Assembly (NCBI GenBank): GCA_947631085.1
Contig: CANRJY010000006.1
Location: forward strand, 44,736 to 108,735
Source: an uncultured Clostridia bacterium
Lineage (GTDB): Bacteria > Bacillota > Clostridia > UBA1381
Direction: 5' to 3'
Length of the DNA stretch: 64,000 nt
The notes beneath the pieces were generated by a model, which had not been told where the DNA came from, searched no databases, and saw only the letters and a program-made list of their open reading frames with translations. This document shows, in pieces, positions 9,677 to 19,677 of this stretch. Position numbers and translations under genes: made by a program. Numbering within the stretch: the stretch's first letter is position 1; each line of letters starts with the position of its first letter.

Positions 9677-10402
9677 ATGCTTAAAATATCTGTTTGTGAT
9701 GATGAGGTAAGAGAGAGGGAAAAGATTGCGGATAACCTTCGGGCTTACACAGCGGCACATTGTGAGCACAGTATCGAATTTGACGTATATTCGTCCGCGT
9801 TTGAAATGCTGGAAGCGCTTGATAAATCAGGCGGTCCCGATATTGCGCTTTTGGATATTTGTATGCCCGATATGCTGGGAACGGAATTGGCGCGTGATAT
9901 CCTGCGTTTTAGTGAAAATACCGATATTGTATTTCTGACGACCAGCTCGGATTATGCGGTTGACGCTTTTTCCATACATGCCGCAGACTATATTTGCAAG
10001 CCTTACACACAGGAACAGTTTGACGCGGCATTAGAACGGGTAATTACCATGCGCGAGCAAAAAACATGGATCATTCTTCGCTGCGAGGGAGAATTGCACC
10101 GCGTCGCTTTGGAGGATATTTTGTACATAGAAACCAAAGACAAACGGCGTGTGTTTTCCCTTGCCTCCGGTAAAAAGCTTTCTGTGTGGTTATTGTCGGC
10201 GCAGCTTCAGGAATGTATTATGGATAAAAAAGGCATGACAAAGTGCGGTAGTTCTTATATTGTCAATCTGAATCATGTTCGCTGCTTTTCCGGTACGGAT
10301 CTGCTTATGGATGACGAGACGCTCATCCCTGTTCCGAGGCGGTGCCGCTCCGAGCTAAAGCAGGAGTATTTTGATTTTTACTTAAAGGAGGCGGAAAACT
10401 GA
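9677..10402 (+). CDS. LytTR-family response regulator
   Basis: 241 residues, a typical length for AgrA/LytR-type regulators. The N-terminal receiver domain has acidic residues in CDDE and the phospho-acceptor Asp in ALLDICMPDM (about residue 56). The conserved Thr (FLTTSSDYAVDAF) and Lys (YICKPY) are present. The C-terminal LytTR DNA-binding domain runs from about residue 130 (ILYIETKDKRR; KCGSSYIVNLNHV). AAAGGA is 8 bases before the ATG. Its stop overlaps the kinase start by one base, so the two are translationally coupled. Likely targets are the transporter genes downstream, where a direct repeat with LytTR-like spacing precedes the promoter. Confidence 0.93.
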   Translation: MLKISVCDDEVREREKIADNLRAYTAAHCEHSIEFDVYSSAFEMLEALDKSGGPDIALLDICMPDMLGTELARDILRFSENTDIVFLTTSSDYAVDAFSIHAADYICKPYTQEQFDAALERVITMREQKTWIILRCEGELHRVALEDILYIETKDKRRVFSLASGKKLSVWLLSAQLQECIMDKKGMTKCGSSYIVNLNHVRCFSGTDLLMDDETLIPVPRRCRSELKQEYFDFYLKEAEN

Positions 10403-11679
10403 TGCCGTCAATTCAAAAAATCATAATTGCCTTTTTTGTCAGCTTGTTGTTTTTTGCAACGCATCTGACGGCGGGACTTTTGCTGCAGGAGAGAAAATAC
10501 TCGTTAAAAAAGACGGCGCTGCTGTGGGGGTCGGCGGGTATATTCCTTTTTTTGGATCTGTGTTTCTGCTTTGTTTTTCTGTCAAAGCCGTGGAGAATGC
10601 TTGTTGCTTTGATGCTTTCGTATCTGTACTTTTGGGGGATTTTTATATGTGCGTCGGCAGACGGATTTTGGAAGAAATGCTATCTTTGGATAACATACGG
10701 ATGCGTTTTCTGCGTTTCGCTGTCCGTTTCATTTTACGGATGCTATTTGCTTGTGCCGAACGGTTCGGACGCTTTTGTGTATTTTATACGAGGTGTGCTC
10801 TATGGCGTTATTTGCTTTGCGATTTTATTCGCGTATCATAAATACGGCAGACCGCTCATCCGCGATGTCAGCGGATTTCGTACAAAAAACTGGATATCGC
10901 TGAGTGTTGTCTCCGCAATATATTTTTTTACTTTTGTGATACTTCTGTCAAAAATCAGTGCGGATAACGGAATCAATCCAAACACCTTACTCCTTTTTTC
11001 ACTGCTTGTGTGCTCGTTTGCCTTAGCTAACATCCTGATAATCAGCAACATCTATCAGATGCGAAAGGAAGCAAGGGACGAATTGGTAAGGCAAAATGTT
11101 GAGTACCTGATGTCCTATGTGGAAAATGCGAGGAAAAATGAGCAGGAGAGCCGGCGGATACGTCACAATCTGCGTCATCACACCGAGCGAATCGCGGCCA
11201 TGGCACGGGAGGGTAACACAGAGGGAATCTTAGCATATTTAGGGCATAACAAAGAAGCGCCGGAATTTCCGGCATGGTGTCCGAACGCCACAGTCAACGG
11301 CATCCTGGGCTCTTACGCGGAGAAAGCAAAAAAGGCGGGCGTGGAATATATTGCTCAAGCTGATACTCCGGAACAGTCGGAAGTTGCCGATGTGGATTTT
11401 GTGGCGATCCTTGCCAATCTTTTGGAAAATGCGCTGAACGCATGCGTCGCACTGAAAAGCTCCGGCCCTATTCGGGTACATATCAGAAATGTGGGGAATA
11501 AAACGGTGATTGCCGTCAGTAATCCCTGCGGCGCGGATTTAAAGCTGGAAAACGGGCTGCCGATTGCGCGGGGTATCGGAATTGACAGCATTATTTCCTC
11601 ATCTGTCAGGTATCAGGGGGATATTAACTATAAAATTCAGGAAGGCATTTGTACTGCCTGTGTGATTCTGAATCCGTGA
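10402..11679 (+). CDS. GHKL-family sensor histidine kinase (AgrC-like)
   Basis: 425 residues. The N-terminal half (about 1-215) is hydrophobic with some six membrane helices. A linker helix follows, then a kinase core: phospho-acceptor region RRIRHNLRHHTERIAAM (about residue 255), N-box LLENALNAC (about 340) and a glycine-rich region GIGIDSI near the end. It lacks an obvious extracellular ligand domain, as in peptide-sensing AgrC/BlpH kinases. No autoinducer-peptide gene is visible next to it, so the signal could be a solute handled by the downstream transport genes; that is inference. Confidence 0.88.
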   Translation: MPSIQKIIIAFFVSLLFFATHLTAGLLLQERKYSLKKTALLWGSAGIFLFLDLCFCFVFLSKPWRMLVALMLSYLYFWGIFICASADGFWKKCYLWITYGCVFCVSLSVSFYGCYLLVPNGSDAFVYFIRGVLYGVICFAILFAYHKYGRPLIRDVSGFRTKNWISLSVVSAIYFFTFVILLSKISADNGINPNTLLLFSLLVCSFALANILIISNIYQMRKEARDELVRQNVEYLMSYVENARKNEQESRRIRHNLRHHTERIAAMAREGNTEGILAYLGHNKEAPEFPAWCPNATVNGILGSYAEKAKKAGVEYIAQADTPEQSEVADVDFVAILANLLENALNACVALKSSGPIRVHIRNVGNKTVIAVSNPCGADLKLENGLPIARGIGIDSIISSSVRYQGDINYKIQEGICTACVILNP

Positions 11680-11714
11680 CCAATTTCGGAATCAAAATGA
11701 CCAAATCCGATAAT
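11677..11714 (+). promoter_or_regulatory. 21-bp-spaced direct repeat, candidate LytTR operator
   Basis: Two copies begin with TGACCAA, at 11677 and 11698, and continue with about 11 of 17 matching bases. The start-to-start distance is exactly 21 bases, two helical turns, as for the paired sites of LytTR regulators. The second copy ends 17 bases before the -35 of the next promoter. The core differs from the AgrA consensus I recall, so binding is inferred from geometry and context. Confidence 0.5.
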
Positions 11715-11731
11715 TTTTCCTATTCTTAATG

Positions 11732-11759
11732 TTGCCGTGTTATATTTATTGTGTATAAG
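11732..11759 (+). promoter_or_regulatory. Promoter of the small-protein/transporter operon
   Basis: TTGCCG (11732-11737), a 16-base spacer and TATAAG (11754-11759). The weak match and the repeat just upstream fit an activated promoter. Confidence 0.5.
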
Positions 11760-11813
11760 CGGGGCTTAATATGCAACAAAATCATTTTTATAAAAATTTA
11801 GGAGGGATTATTT

Positions 11814-12005
11814 ATGAATACTTGTGACAACAACAGACCTTGCCCGTGTACTTATGACTGCCCGCGTCATGGAAAATGCTGCGCTTGCGTGGCGCACCAC
11901 CGTGACAATAATGAGGGAGTCCCGGGCTGCTTCTTTTCAAAAGAAGCGGAAGCAACCTATGACAGAAGCATTGAAAACCTGGCAAGGGATCATGGACTTC
12001 TGTAA
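11814..12005 (+). CDS. Small Cys-rich protein, DUF6485-like
   Basis: 63 residues with seven cysteines, arranged CPCTYDCPRHGKCCACVAHH, followed by GVPGCFFSKEAEATYDRS. I recognise this as the short Cys-rich family of Clostridia (DUF6485 by recollection); its role is unknown. The cysteine spacing suggests metal or Fe-S binding. AGGAGGG lies 8-9 bases before the ATG, a very strong site. It is the first gene after the candidate LytTR operator. Confidence 0.82.
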   Translation: MNTCDNNRPCPCTYDCPRHGKCCACVAHHRDNNEGVPGCFFSKEAEATYDRSIENLARDHGLL

Positions 12006-12073
12006 GTTTACGGCGGGAAACGCACTGATATTTTATAGGATTATCACATTATGTATTTTTGAGGAAATCTGAT

Positions 12074-12355
12074 ATGAAATGGCCTTGGAAAAAGAAAACG
12101 CTTTCCTTTGAGGAAGCCGCAAAATTCAACTGGGAATTGGATACGAATGCCGAATTGAGACAAAAGCTGGATGAGCTTGCGAAACAATATACACATCTGA
12201 GCGAAAAAGAATACCGAAGGAAGCTTCTGCTGCTGTTTCGGGAAAACGGTTTGGTCATTGATTCGGATCAGCTGGATATGCTGCTGCTTCTTAGACATAA
12301 AACAGATCAAATGCTGTTGAAAAAGGAAGCGAATAATGATGAAGAAACAACGTAG
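12074..12355 (+). CDS. Small charged protein, unknown function
   Basis: 93 residues from the ATG at 12074 (MKWPWKKKTLSFEEAAKF), with GAGG about 9 bases upstream. A TTG at 12059 would add five residues and is less likely. The protein is helical and charged, rich in Lys and Glu with Leu runs (KLLLLFRENG; LDMLLLLRHKT), and has no signal peptide or known motif. It lies between the Cys-rich protein and the binding lipoprotein, all in one direction. I do not recognise the family. Confidence 0.65.
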   Translation: MKWPWKKKTLSFEEAAKFNWELDTNAELRQKLDELAKQYTHLSEKEYRRKLLLLFRENGLVIDSDQLDMLLLLRHKTDQMLLKKEANNDEETT

Positions 12356-12396
12356 GCTTTTGCAGAATATTTAAAGAAACATGAAGGAGATTGGAA

Positions 12397-13530
12397 ATGA
12401 AAAAAATAATCACATTACTTATGACAGCCGTCCTGATAACAGCCTGTTTGGCAGGCTGTGCCGCAAAGGGAAATGATCCGATGGGAAATAATCCGGTGGA
12501 AGGGAAGAAAGTAGCGTATATCATGTATATGTCGTCCTCGCCTATATTTGAACTGTGGTCGGAGTCTTTTACAAAGACGGCGGAAGCCCTCGGTATGGAG
12601 GCGGACACTTTTTTCTGCGAGGATAGCGACGAGGAATGGAAAAACAGAATCTTACAATGCGCAAAAGACGGCTATGACGGACTGCTGGTGTCGCATGGCG
12701 GAGTAGATTATTCGTGGGAATTTCTGACGGACGTGTTGGAAGAATACCCGAATCTGAAAATAGCAACCTTCGATACATCTTTCAGAGATGAAAACGGGGA
12801 AACTAAAACGATTGACGGCGTGGTTCAGCTGTTCCAACAGGATTCCGGACTTGCGTCGGCTCTGGTGGAGGAGATCCTTGACATGTATCCGGACAAAACG
12901 GCGAAAAATGAACCGGTCAATATCCTTCAGGTACAGGAAGAAAACTATATTGCCGCTTTTGACCGCCGCCAAGTAGGCTATCAGCCTTACGAAACGGATG
13001 GACGGATAAAGACGCTGGAGCAGATAGCTCCGGAGGATCACCTAAATCCGGTATCTTCCATGCAGGAGACGGCAAAGAACATTATCGGAAAATACAATAA
13101 CGGTGAAATAGACGCCATATGGTGTTGCTATGACGCTTATGCCAGGGGAGTATATCAAGCCCTGAGTGAATTGGGCAGTGATATTCCTATGGTATCGGCA
13201 GATATCTGTGACGAGGATATTCAGCTTATGGCAGAGGGCAAAAACTGGAAGGCATGCGCCACGACCAACTGGACGCTGAACGGAGAATTTGCCTGCCGAG
13301 TGCTGGCTTTGGAAATGGCGGATCGGTACGACGATATCAAAGCGGCTTCCTGCTATTATGAAAACCCCGGCATGTGGATGGAAATTCCGTCCGTGGTTGT
13401 GACGCAGGAGCAGGTTATGTCCGGACAGAATATTACTGTAAAAAATCTTTCGGATGTGGCGGACGACGCCTATACGGACAGAAGCTTTATGCCGTCCTGT
13501 GACTGGATGGATTCCACCCTTAAAGATTAA
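12397..13530 (+). CDS. Sugar-type periplasmic-binding lipoprotein
   Basis: 377 residues. MKKIITLLMTAVLITACLAGC is a lipoprotein signal (lipobox LAGC). The mature part looks like a type-I periplasmic binding protein (RbsB-like): VAYIMYMSSSPIFELW, then AKDGYDGLLVSHGG, ILQVQEENYIAAFDRRQVGY, GEIDAIWCCYDAYARG and a hinge region near the end. AAGGAG sits about 9 bases before the ATG at 12397. No matching sugar permease or ATPase of that class lies nearby, so it may feed the sensor kinase or another transporter in the block rather than a ribose-type importer. Confidence 0.83.
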   Translation: MKKIITLLMTAVLITACLAGCAAKGNDPMGNNPVEGKKVAYIMYMSSSPIFELWSESFTKTAEALGMEADTFFCEDSDEEWKNRILQCAKDGYDGLLVSHGGVDYSWEFLTDVLEEYPNLKIATFDTSFRDENGETKTIDGVVQLFQQDSGLASALVEEILDMYPDKTAKNEPVNILQVQEENYIAAFDRRQVGYQPYETDGRIKTLEQIAPEDHLNPVSSMQETAKNIIGKYNNGEIDAIWCCYDAYARGVYQALSELGSDIPMVSADICDEDIQLMAEGKNWKACATTNWTLNGEFACRVLALEMADRYDDIKAASCYYENPGMWMEIPSVVVTQEQVMSGQNITVKNLSDVADDAYTDRSFMPSCDWMDSTLKD

Positions 13531-13594
13531 CACGCCGAAAAAGATACGGGGACATAAAGGTGGTAGTTAAGAAAGGTAAATAAAGGGTAAAGTT

Positions 13595-15190
13595 ATGATA
13601 AGCAATCACAGTGAAAAATTCAATCTGTCGGAACAGACGATTGACGCGGTGTCCGCGATCTGTGTGCAGACGCTTTCGGAGGCGGGGGCGGATAAAAAGG
13701 ATATTATCCGCATCCGCCTGTCCTTAGAGGAGATTCTCGGCATTTGGCTTGAGTCCCTAAAGGGCGCGTTGGTCCATGTGGACTGCGGGCAGAAATTTGG
13801 ACGGGCATTTCTGAAAATAAGCGTGGATGGTCCCGTAATGGACGCGTGGGAGGATGACAACGAGGCATTTTTATTAAGCAACAATATGCTCTCGCAAGCG
13901 GGACTGTCTTTTACATATGCTTATAAGGACGGGAAAAACTGCCTTGTCTGCAATCCTAAGAAAAGAAAATCATCAATAGGGCAGCCGGCTTTGCTTTTGT
14001 GCGCGGTTTTTTTGGCGGTAGTTCTGGGAGCTGCCGTAAGGCTCTTCCCGCGAATGCAGACGGCGGCGCTTTCGGTCACGCAGCCGCTGTTCGATATGAT
14101 TTTGGGAGCGCTCCGCGCGGTTTCATCCCCACTTGTGTTTTTGGCGGTCTGCTGCGGGATCGTGGGCATCGGCGATTTGACGATGGTAGGCAGAATCGGC
14201 AAAAAACTGATTTTAAAAATGGTTGTGGGGACATTTGCCTTAGGGGCGGTCACGGCGCTTGCGGGCTGCCTGCTGTTTCCGATTACAACGAAAGCGGGAA
14301 GTGAGATCTCCGGTAATTTTTCGGAAGTATATCAGATGGTGCTGGGGATAGTGCCTTCGGATATCATCTCGCCGTTTTTGAACGGGAACGCGCTGCAGCT
14401 TGTTTTTTTGGGTATCTGCGTGGGAGCCGCCCTTTTAATTTTGGGCGAGCGGGTATCGGCAGCCCAAAATATCATGATGCAGGTGAACGAGGTCGTACAG
14501 TTTCTTATGGGAGCGCTGGGAAAAACTATTCCGGTGTTCGTGTTTTTAAGCCTATTTAACCTTATGCTGTCCGATTTTGACAGCGGATTTTCAAGCCTGT
14601 TCAAGGCGTTTGCAATAGCGATACCTGGGTGTTTACTGCTGACATTGTTTTATGTACTCGTGTTGGCGGTGCGATTGAAGGTCAACCCCATTCTTCTGAT
14701 GAAGAAAATGCTGCCGACTTATCTGATTTCCCTGACGACGGCTTCCTCGGCGGCGGCTCTTGCGACGAATTTGGAAACGTGCGTAAAGGATCTGGGCATT
14801 CCCAAAAAGGTGGCGGATTTTGCCATTCCGCTGGGACAGGTACTTTACAAGCCGGGCTTTGTGGTCGGACTTCTCATGCTGACTTTGTGCATGGCTGAGT
14901 ATTATAACGTTCCCATTACGCCGCAAATCCTCATCATGGCGGTTTTGACGACAGGTCTTCTTTCCATGGCGGTACCGCCGATTCCCGGCGGGGCGCTTTC
15001 CGTATTTACGGTTATGTTTGTGCAGCTTGGCATTCCCGAGGGGGCGATTGCACTGGCGGTCGCAGTCAACGCGATTCTCGACTTCTTTATGACTTCCGCC
15101 GGCGTTTCCTGCCTGCAGGTTCAGGTAGCGCATGCGGCGCACAGCGTCGGGATGCTTGACGAAAATAAACTGAAAAGGAGCAAATCATGA
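13595..15190 (+). CDS. SLC1-type (dicarboxylate/amino acid:cation) symporter with extra N-terminal domain
   Basis: 531 residues. From about residue 135 to the end this is a DAACS/GltP-like carrier with multiple membrane helices; the substrate hairpin and motif regions are seen in [14 protein letters not shown] and [15 protein letters not shown]. The first ~125 residues are soluble and not part of normal symporters. They read like a degenerate GHKL ATPase fold, with an N-box-like [15 protein letters not shown] and a later beta-rich part. A similar soluble domain ends the next gene. The stop overlaps the next start (ATGA), indicating tight coupling. The symporter call is good; the N-terminal domain call is inference. 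Confidence 0.82.
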   Translation: MISNHSEKFNLSEQTIDAVSAICVQTLSEAGADKKDIIRIRLSLEEILGIWLESLKGALVHVDCGQKFGRAFLKISVDGPVMDAWEDDNEAFLLSNNMLSQAGLSFTYAYKDGKNCLVCNPKKRKSSIGQPALLLCAVFLAVVLGAAVRLFPRMQTAALSVTQPLFDMILGALRAVSSPLVFLAVCCGIVGIGDLTMVGRIGKKLILKMVVGTFALGAVTALAGCLLFPITTKAGSEISGNFSEVYQMVLGIVPSDIISPFLNGNALQLVFLGICVGAALLILGERVSAAQNIMMQVNEVVQFLMGALGKTIPVFVFLSLFNLMLSDFDSGFSSLFKAFAIAIPGCLLLTLFYVLVLAVRLKVNPILLMKKMLPTYLISLTTASSAAALATNLETCVKDLGIPKKVADFAIPLGQVLYKPGFVVGLLMLTLCMAEYYNVPITPQILIMAVLTTGLLSMAVPPIPGGALSVFTVMFVQLGIPEGAIALAVAVNAILDFFMTSAGVSCLQVQVAHAAHSVGMLDENKLKRSKS

Positions 15191-17925
15191 AGAAAAACAA
15201 TAAAATATTCAGAACACAAAAAAGAGGAGTGATACGGTTGAATAAGAAATTCCGCCTTTACTGGCTTTTTCCGATTATCCTGATATGTCTGTTCCTTGGG
15301 GGCTGCGCGGAAAGCTCCGACGGCGCGCGGTATCAGAGCCTTCAGGACTTTTCCGGCAAAAAAGTGGGAATGATGACCGGAACAGTTCAAGACAAACTGC
15401 TTGACGAGGTTGTGGACGGCACAATTCCCCAATATTATGATGATTTTTCCTCGCAGCTATTGGCGCTGAAGACGGGAACGCTGGATGCGATAATAAATGA
15501 TATGCCGATAGCCGAGCTCGCTGTGGCGCGTCAGCCCGAGCTTGCAATATTTCCCGAAAAGGTAGCGCCGGACAGCTACGGACTTGGTTTGCCAAAGGGC
15601 AGCCCGCTGACGGAGCAGGTGAATGCCATCATCGAAAAATATGAGAACGACGGAACATTGCAGACGCTTCGTGAAAGATGGTTTGGTGCGGACGAGAGCA
15701 AAAAGACAATAGACATAGGCGATTACGATGCGCCTAACGGTACCCTTAGATATGTTCACGATTCCACGCTGGAGCCCATGAGCTATGTCGGCGGAAACGG
15801 CGAGTCGCTTGGACTGGAGGTGGAGCTGGTTTCTCTTATCGCAAAGGAGCTCGGCATGAAGCTTGAGACTACGCAGGGGACCTTTAACGCGCTCATTCCC
15901 ATGCTTGCAAGCGGAAGAGCCGATATTGTTTCCGGTTCCATCAGCATAACGGACGAACGCAGGGAGAGCATTGATCTCGCCGAGCCGCACTATATAGGCG
16001 GAACGGTGCTTATTGTTCGGGCGGAGGATATTGGAATTGCTTCAACGCAGACAAGCGGCGGTTTCCTCAGCGGCTTATACGAGAGCTTTCAAAAGACGTT
16101 TATTCAGGAAAGCCGCTGGAAAATGATCCTTTCAGGCCTTGGGGTGACCTTTGTAATCTCTGTGTTTGCGGCATTGTTCGGCACAATACTGGGCTTCGGG
16201 CTGTGTCTTTTGCGCAGGAGCCGTTTTTCGGCGGTCTCCGGAATTACCGCGGGATTTATACGCCTACTTCAAGGTATACCCGTGCTTGTGCTGCTGATGA
16301 TATTGTTTTATGTGGTATTTGCAAAGGCGCAGCTTAACGGAATCATTGTTTCAATCGTGGCGTTTTCCGTTAATTTCGCGGTGTATGTATCTGAAATGAT
16401 GCGTACCGGCATAGACGCCGTTGACGCAGGACAGTGGGAGGCAGCCACGGCGATCGGCTTCAGCCGCGTGAAAACCTTTACCAAAATCATCGCCCCGCAG
16501 GCGGTACGTCATATACTTCCGGTCTATAAGGGCGAGTTTATTTCCATGGTCAAAATGACCTCGGTGGTAGGCTATATTGCGGTGCAGGATCTTACGAAAG
16601 CTACCGACCTTATCCGCAGCCGTACCTTTGAGGCGTTCTTCCCGCTTATAGCATCGGCGTCTATATACTTCGTACTGGCATGGGCGCTGACTTCGCTTTT
16701 GGGTATTGTCGAAATGAGAACCGGCACGAACGCTCGACGCAAAAGGGCAAGCCGGCTCACGGCGATGATCGAGAACACCGAAAAAACGCCCGTCACAACG
16801 CAAGAAAACGAAAATCCGACGAAAGTGACGCGCGGCACGGAACCTGTTATTTCTATTTCTCATCTTAAAAAAATCTATCCGAATATTACGCCGCTCAGAG
16901 ACGTCAGCGCGGATATTTTCAAGGGCGACGTAATAACGGTCATCGGACCGTCCGGCACCGGAAAATCTACGCTGCTGCGCTGCATCAACCGTCTGGAGAC
17001 GCCGACGGGCGGAGAGATCAAAATTTTCGGAGAGGATACTTCGGATAAAAAGGTAAACCTTAATATGCTTAGGCAGCGCATGGGCATGGTGTTCCAGTCC
17101 TTCAACCTGTTCGGGCATATGACGGTAATTGAAAATGTGATTCTCGCGCCGACTGTGTTAAAGGGCGTGCCGAAACAGGAAGCGCTCATGTATGGAATGA
17201 AGCTTTTGCGCATGGTGGGAATGGCGCAGAAGGCGACAAGCTACCCTGACGAGCTGTCGGGCGGACAAAAACAGAGAGTGGCGATCGCCCGCACCCTTGC
17301 CATGGATCCCGAGATCGTGCTTTTTGACGAGCCGACGTCGGCGCTTGATCCGACAATGGTTGGCGAGGTGCTCAGCGTCATGAAGCGGCTCGCGTCGGAA
17401 GGGCTTACCATGATGATTGTTACGCATGAAATGCAGTTTGCCCATGATGTTTCCACTCGAATTTTCTATATGGATGAGGGTACGGTCTACGAGGAAGGAA
17501 CTCCGGATGAGATTTTTGACAGCCCGAAGCGTGATAAGACCCGCGCCTTTGTAAAGAGACTGAAAACTCTCACCCTTTCCGTGGATTCTTTGGACTATGA
17601 TTTTATCGCCATGTCGGAGAGTATCCGGCAGTTTGGAGAAAAGAATTTTCTGTCAAAAAAGCGGGTGGACAGCCTTCGCCGTGTATTTGAGGAAATTTTG
17701 GCGCAAAATCTTGTTCCGGCGCAGGGAGCGGAATTTCCTATCACAGTCTCGGCGGAGTATTCGGAAAAGGAAGACAGCCTGGAAATGCGTTTTGCATGGC
17801 ACGGGGAGCGTTATGATCCTATGGAGGATGGCGACGAGCTTTCCGTTAAGCTTGTAATGGCTTCGGTCAGCGGGTTCAGTTACGATCATACGGACGGCGC
17901 AAACAGCCTTATCATAAAAATATAG
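15187..17925 (+). CDS. Single-chain ABC importer: binding lobes, permease, ATPase and C-terminal extra domain
   Basis: 912 residues joining what are usually three genes of a polar amino acid importer. The lipobox is LGGC (about residue 40). The binding-protein lobes appear in swapped order: a second-lobe-like segment ([16 protein letters not shown] to LRERWFG, 50-167), then a first-lobe-like segment ([17 protein letters not shown] to EPHYIGG, 185-272). A permease follows (about 310-525; [18 protein letters not shown]). The ATPase starts at about 556, with Walker [10 protein letters not shown], signature LSGGQKQR and Walker B VLFDEP. A final ~120 residues ([13 protein letters not shown] onward) resemble the symporter's extra domain. 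The ATG at 15187 overlaps the previous stop; a TTG at 15238 with its own GAGGAG is an alternative. Confidence 0.88.
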   Translation: MKKNNKIFRTQKRGVIRLNKKFRLYWLFPIILICLFLGGCAESSDGARYQSLQDFSGKKVGMMTGTVQDKLLDEVVDGTIPQYYDDFSSQLLALKTGTLDAIINDMPIAELAVARQPELAIFPEKVAPDSYGLGLPKGSPLTEQVNAIIEKYENDGTLQTLRERWFGADESKKTIDIGDYDAPNGTLRYVHDSTLEPMSYVGGNGESLGLEVELVSLIAKELGMKLETTQGTFNALIPMLASGRADIVSGSISITDERRESIDLAEPHYIGGTVLIVRAEDIGIASTQTSGGFLSGLYESFQKTFIQESRWKMILSGLGVTFVISVFAALFGTILGFGLCLLRRSRFSAVSGITAGFIRLLQGIPVLVLLMILFYVVFAKAQLNGIIVSIVAFSVNFAVYVSEMMRTGIDAVDAGQWEAATAIGFSRVKTFTKIIAPQAVRHILPVYKGEFISMVKMTSVVGYIAVQDLTKATDLIRSRTFEAFFPLIASASIYFVLAWALTSLLGIVEMRTGTNARRKRASRLTAMIENTEKTPVTTQENENPTKVTRGTEPVISISHLKKIYPNITPLRDVSADIFKGDVITVIGPSGTGKSTLLRCINRLETPTGGEIKIFGEDTSDKKVNLNMLRQRMGMVFQSFNLFGHMTVIENVILAPTVLKGVPKQEALMYGMKLLRMVGMAQKATSYPDELSGGQKQRVAIARTLAMDPEIVLFDEPTSALDPTMVGEVLSVMKRLASEGLTMMIVTHEMQFAHDVSTRIFYMDEGTVYEEGTPDEIFDSPKRDKTRAFVKRLKTLTLSVDSLDYDFIAMSESIRQFGEKNFLSKKRVDSLRRVFEEILAQNLVPAQGAEFPITVSAEYSEKEDSLEMRFAWHGERYDPMEDGDELSVKLVMASVSGFSYDHTDGANSLIIKI

Positions 17926-17988
17926 CATACGGTTCGGTTTTATACGACAGAATAAATTTTTAAAAGAAAGAGAGAGGTGCAAGGAGCG

Positions 17989-19395
17989 ATGTTATCAGCT
18001 GAAAAAATATTTCATATAAAGGAAGCCGGCTCTTCGATGAAAACGGAAGCCTTGGCAGGACTTACAACCTTTATGACCATGGCATATATCCTCATGGTCA
18101 ATTCCGGCATGTTCGCGGAGCTTCCCGGGGTGTCATACAACGCTATCTATATCGCGACGGCTATTTCCGCCTGTATCGGAACGGTACTGATCGGACTTTT
18201 GGCGAACCTGCCGCTGGCGCAGGCGTCCTCTATGGGCTCCAATGCCTTTTTCGTCTATACGGTGTGCTTCGGCTTTGGTTTAAGCTACGCCAACGCATTG
18301 GTACTTATACTGCTTGACGGAACTCTGTTTATACTGCTTACGGTGACGGGGCTGAGAAAGAAAATATTTGAGGCGATCCCGACGTCGGTAAGGATGGTGA
18401 TCCCCGCGGGAGTTGGACTGTTTATTGCCTTCATCGGGCTTAAGAGCTCGGGAATAGTGGTGGCGGATCCCTCAACCTATGTCAACCTTGCATCCTTCAA
18501 CCTTCTTTCTGGAAATGTTGCATGGAAGGATATTATGCCGATGCTTGTCACGATTGCCGCGTTGATCGCGATTGCAGTCCTGACCTGCAAGCGGGTAAAG
18601 GGAGCTGTACTTTGGGGCATACTCGGCGGAACAGTGCTGTACTATCTTCTTGGTTTTACTGTTCCCGGATTTTATGAGGGCTTTACGGCAAATCTGAATT
18701 TGAACCCGTTTTCGGCGTTCGGGGACTTCGGCGCGCATGCGTTCGGCAAGGTTTTTACGGAAGGCTTTGATTTTTCTGCGTATTTGGCAAATCACAGCGG
18801 AACGGAGCTTGCCGTATTGATTGCGACGACCGCGCTTGCGTTCTGTCTGGTGGATATGTTTGATACTATCGGCACCTTGTACGGAGCCTGTGCCAGGGGA
18901 AATCTTCTGACCGAAGATGGGGAAGTACCCAACCTGGATAAAGCGATGCTTGCGGACGCCATAGCCACCACATGCGGCGCGGTCTGCGGCACATCCACGG
19001 TAAGCTCTTATGTGGAGGCTTCCACAGGTATTGCGGAGGGCGGTAAGACAGGCATGGCCGCCATGGTGACGGGAGCATTGTTTTTTGTCAGCATGTTTTT
19101 AAGTCCGATCGCGATGCTCGTACCCGGATGCGCGACAGCGGCGGCGCTCATCTATGTGGGAATTATGATGATGAACTGCGCCAGAAGCATAGACTGGCTG
19201 AAAACAGAGGATGCGGTTCCGGCGTTTCTGACTTTGGCGATGATGCCAATGACCTACAATATTTCTTACGGCATCGCCTTCGGAGTGATTTCGTATGTGC
19301 TTATCAGTATGTTTACCGGAAAGATAAGGAACGTAAAAGCGGGAACATGGGTAATCGCGGCGCTCTTTGCCGTTATGTTCTTTGTGACGCATTAA
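17989..19395 (+). CDS. NCS2/AzgA-family purine-type permease
   Basis: 468 residues with about 12 membrane helices. EALAGLTTFMTMAYILMVN near the N-terminus, SSMGSNAFF and the later DMFDTIGTLYGAC and GTSTVSSYVEASTGIAEGG segments are typical of the guanine/adenine/hypoxanthine permeases AzgA and PbuG. It imports a nucleobase by proton symport; the exact base cannot be read. I prefer the ATG at 17989 (MLSAEKIFHIKEAGSS); a GTG at 17977 is possible. It lies 63 bases after the ABC gene in the same direction and closes the block. Confidence 0.9.
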   Translation: MLSAEKIFHIKEAGSSMKTEALAGLTTFMTMAYILMVNSGMFAELPGVSYNAIYIATAISACIGTVLIGLLANLPLAQASSMGSNAFFVYTVCFGFGLSYANALVLILLDGTLFILLTVTGLRKKIFEAIPTSVRMVIPAGVGLFIAFIGLKSSGIVVADPSTYVNLASFNLLSGNVAWKDIMPMLVTIAALIAIAVLTCKRVKGAVLWGILGGTVLYYLLGFTVPGFYEGFTANLNLNPFSAFGDFGAHAFGKVFTEGFDFSAYLANHSGTELAVLIATTALAFCLVDMFDTIGTLYGACARGNLLTEDGEVPNLDKAMLADAIATTCGAVCGTSTVSSYVEASTGIAEGGKTGMAAMVTGALFFVSMFLSPIAMLVPGCATAAALIYVGIMMMNCARSIDWLKTEDAVPAFLTLAMMPMTYNISYGIAFGVISYVLISMFTGKIRNVKAGTWVIAALFAVMFFVTH

Positions 19396-19677
19396 GAATT
19401 GTCATGAAATAGCATCGCCAAACTGCTCGGACGGGCAATATGACGAGCGCGTCAGAGGTAATGGACGAGGAAAGAACGCAGCTTAAGCAAATGATTAAGG
19501 CGCTGCAAGATATGATGTAAAAAAGGACGGTTCACACCGTACTTTCTATTGTATCACATTCTCTGACGAACATTTGACGAACTTTTTTATACAATTATTT
19601 GCCGTTTTATGCAAACAGATTTTAAGAAAAAACCGCATAAACGCTTGATTTCCTAGCGTTTATGCGGTTTATGATTT
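19396..19677. other. Right boundary of the block with a short gene remnant
   Basis: 282 bases without a full gene. A 26-codon frame (19440-19520, ending KQMIKALQDMM) and the preceding reading SIAKLLGRAI before a stop look like the tail of a degraded gene; the family is unclear. A strong hairpin follows at 19630-19670, then tRNA-Pro. Confidence 0.4.
19630..19670. terminator. Strong hairpin, terminator-like
   Basis: A perfect 16-bp stem (19630-19645 with 19655-19670) around a 9-base loop, containing CCGCATAAACGCT and its complement, with A/T-rich flanks. It lies between the permease gene and the 3' end of tRNA-Pro and can end transcripts from both sides. Confidence 0.75.
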
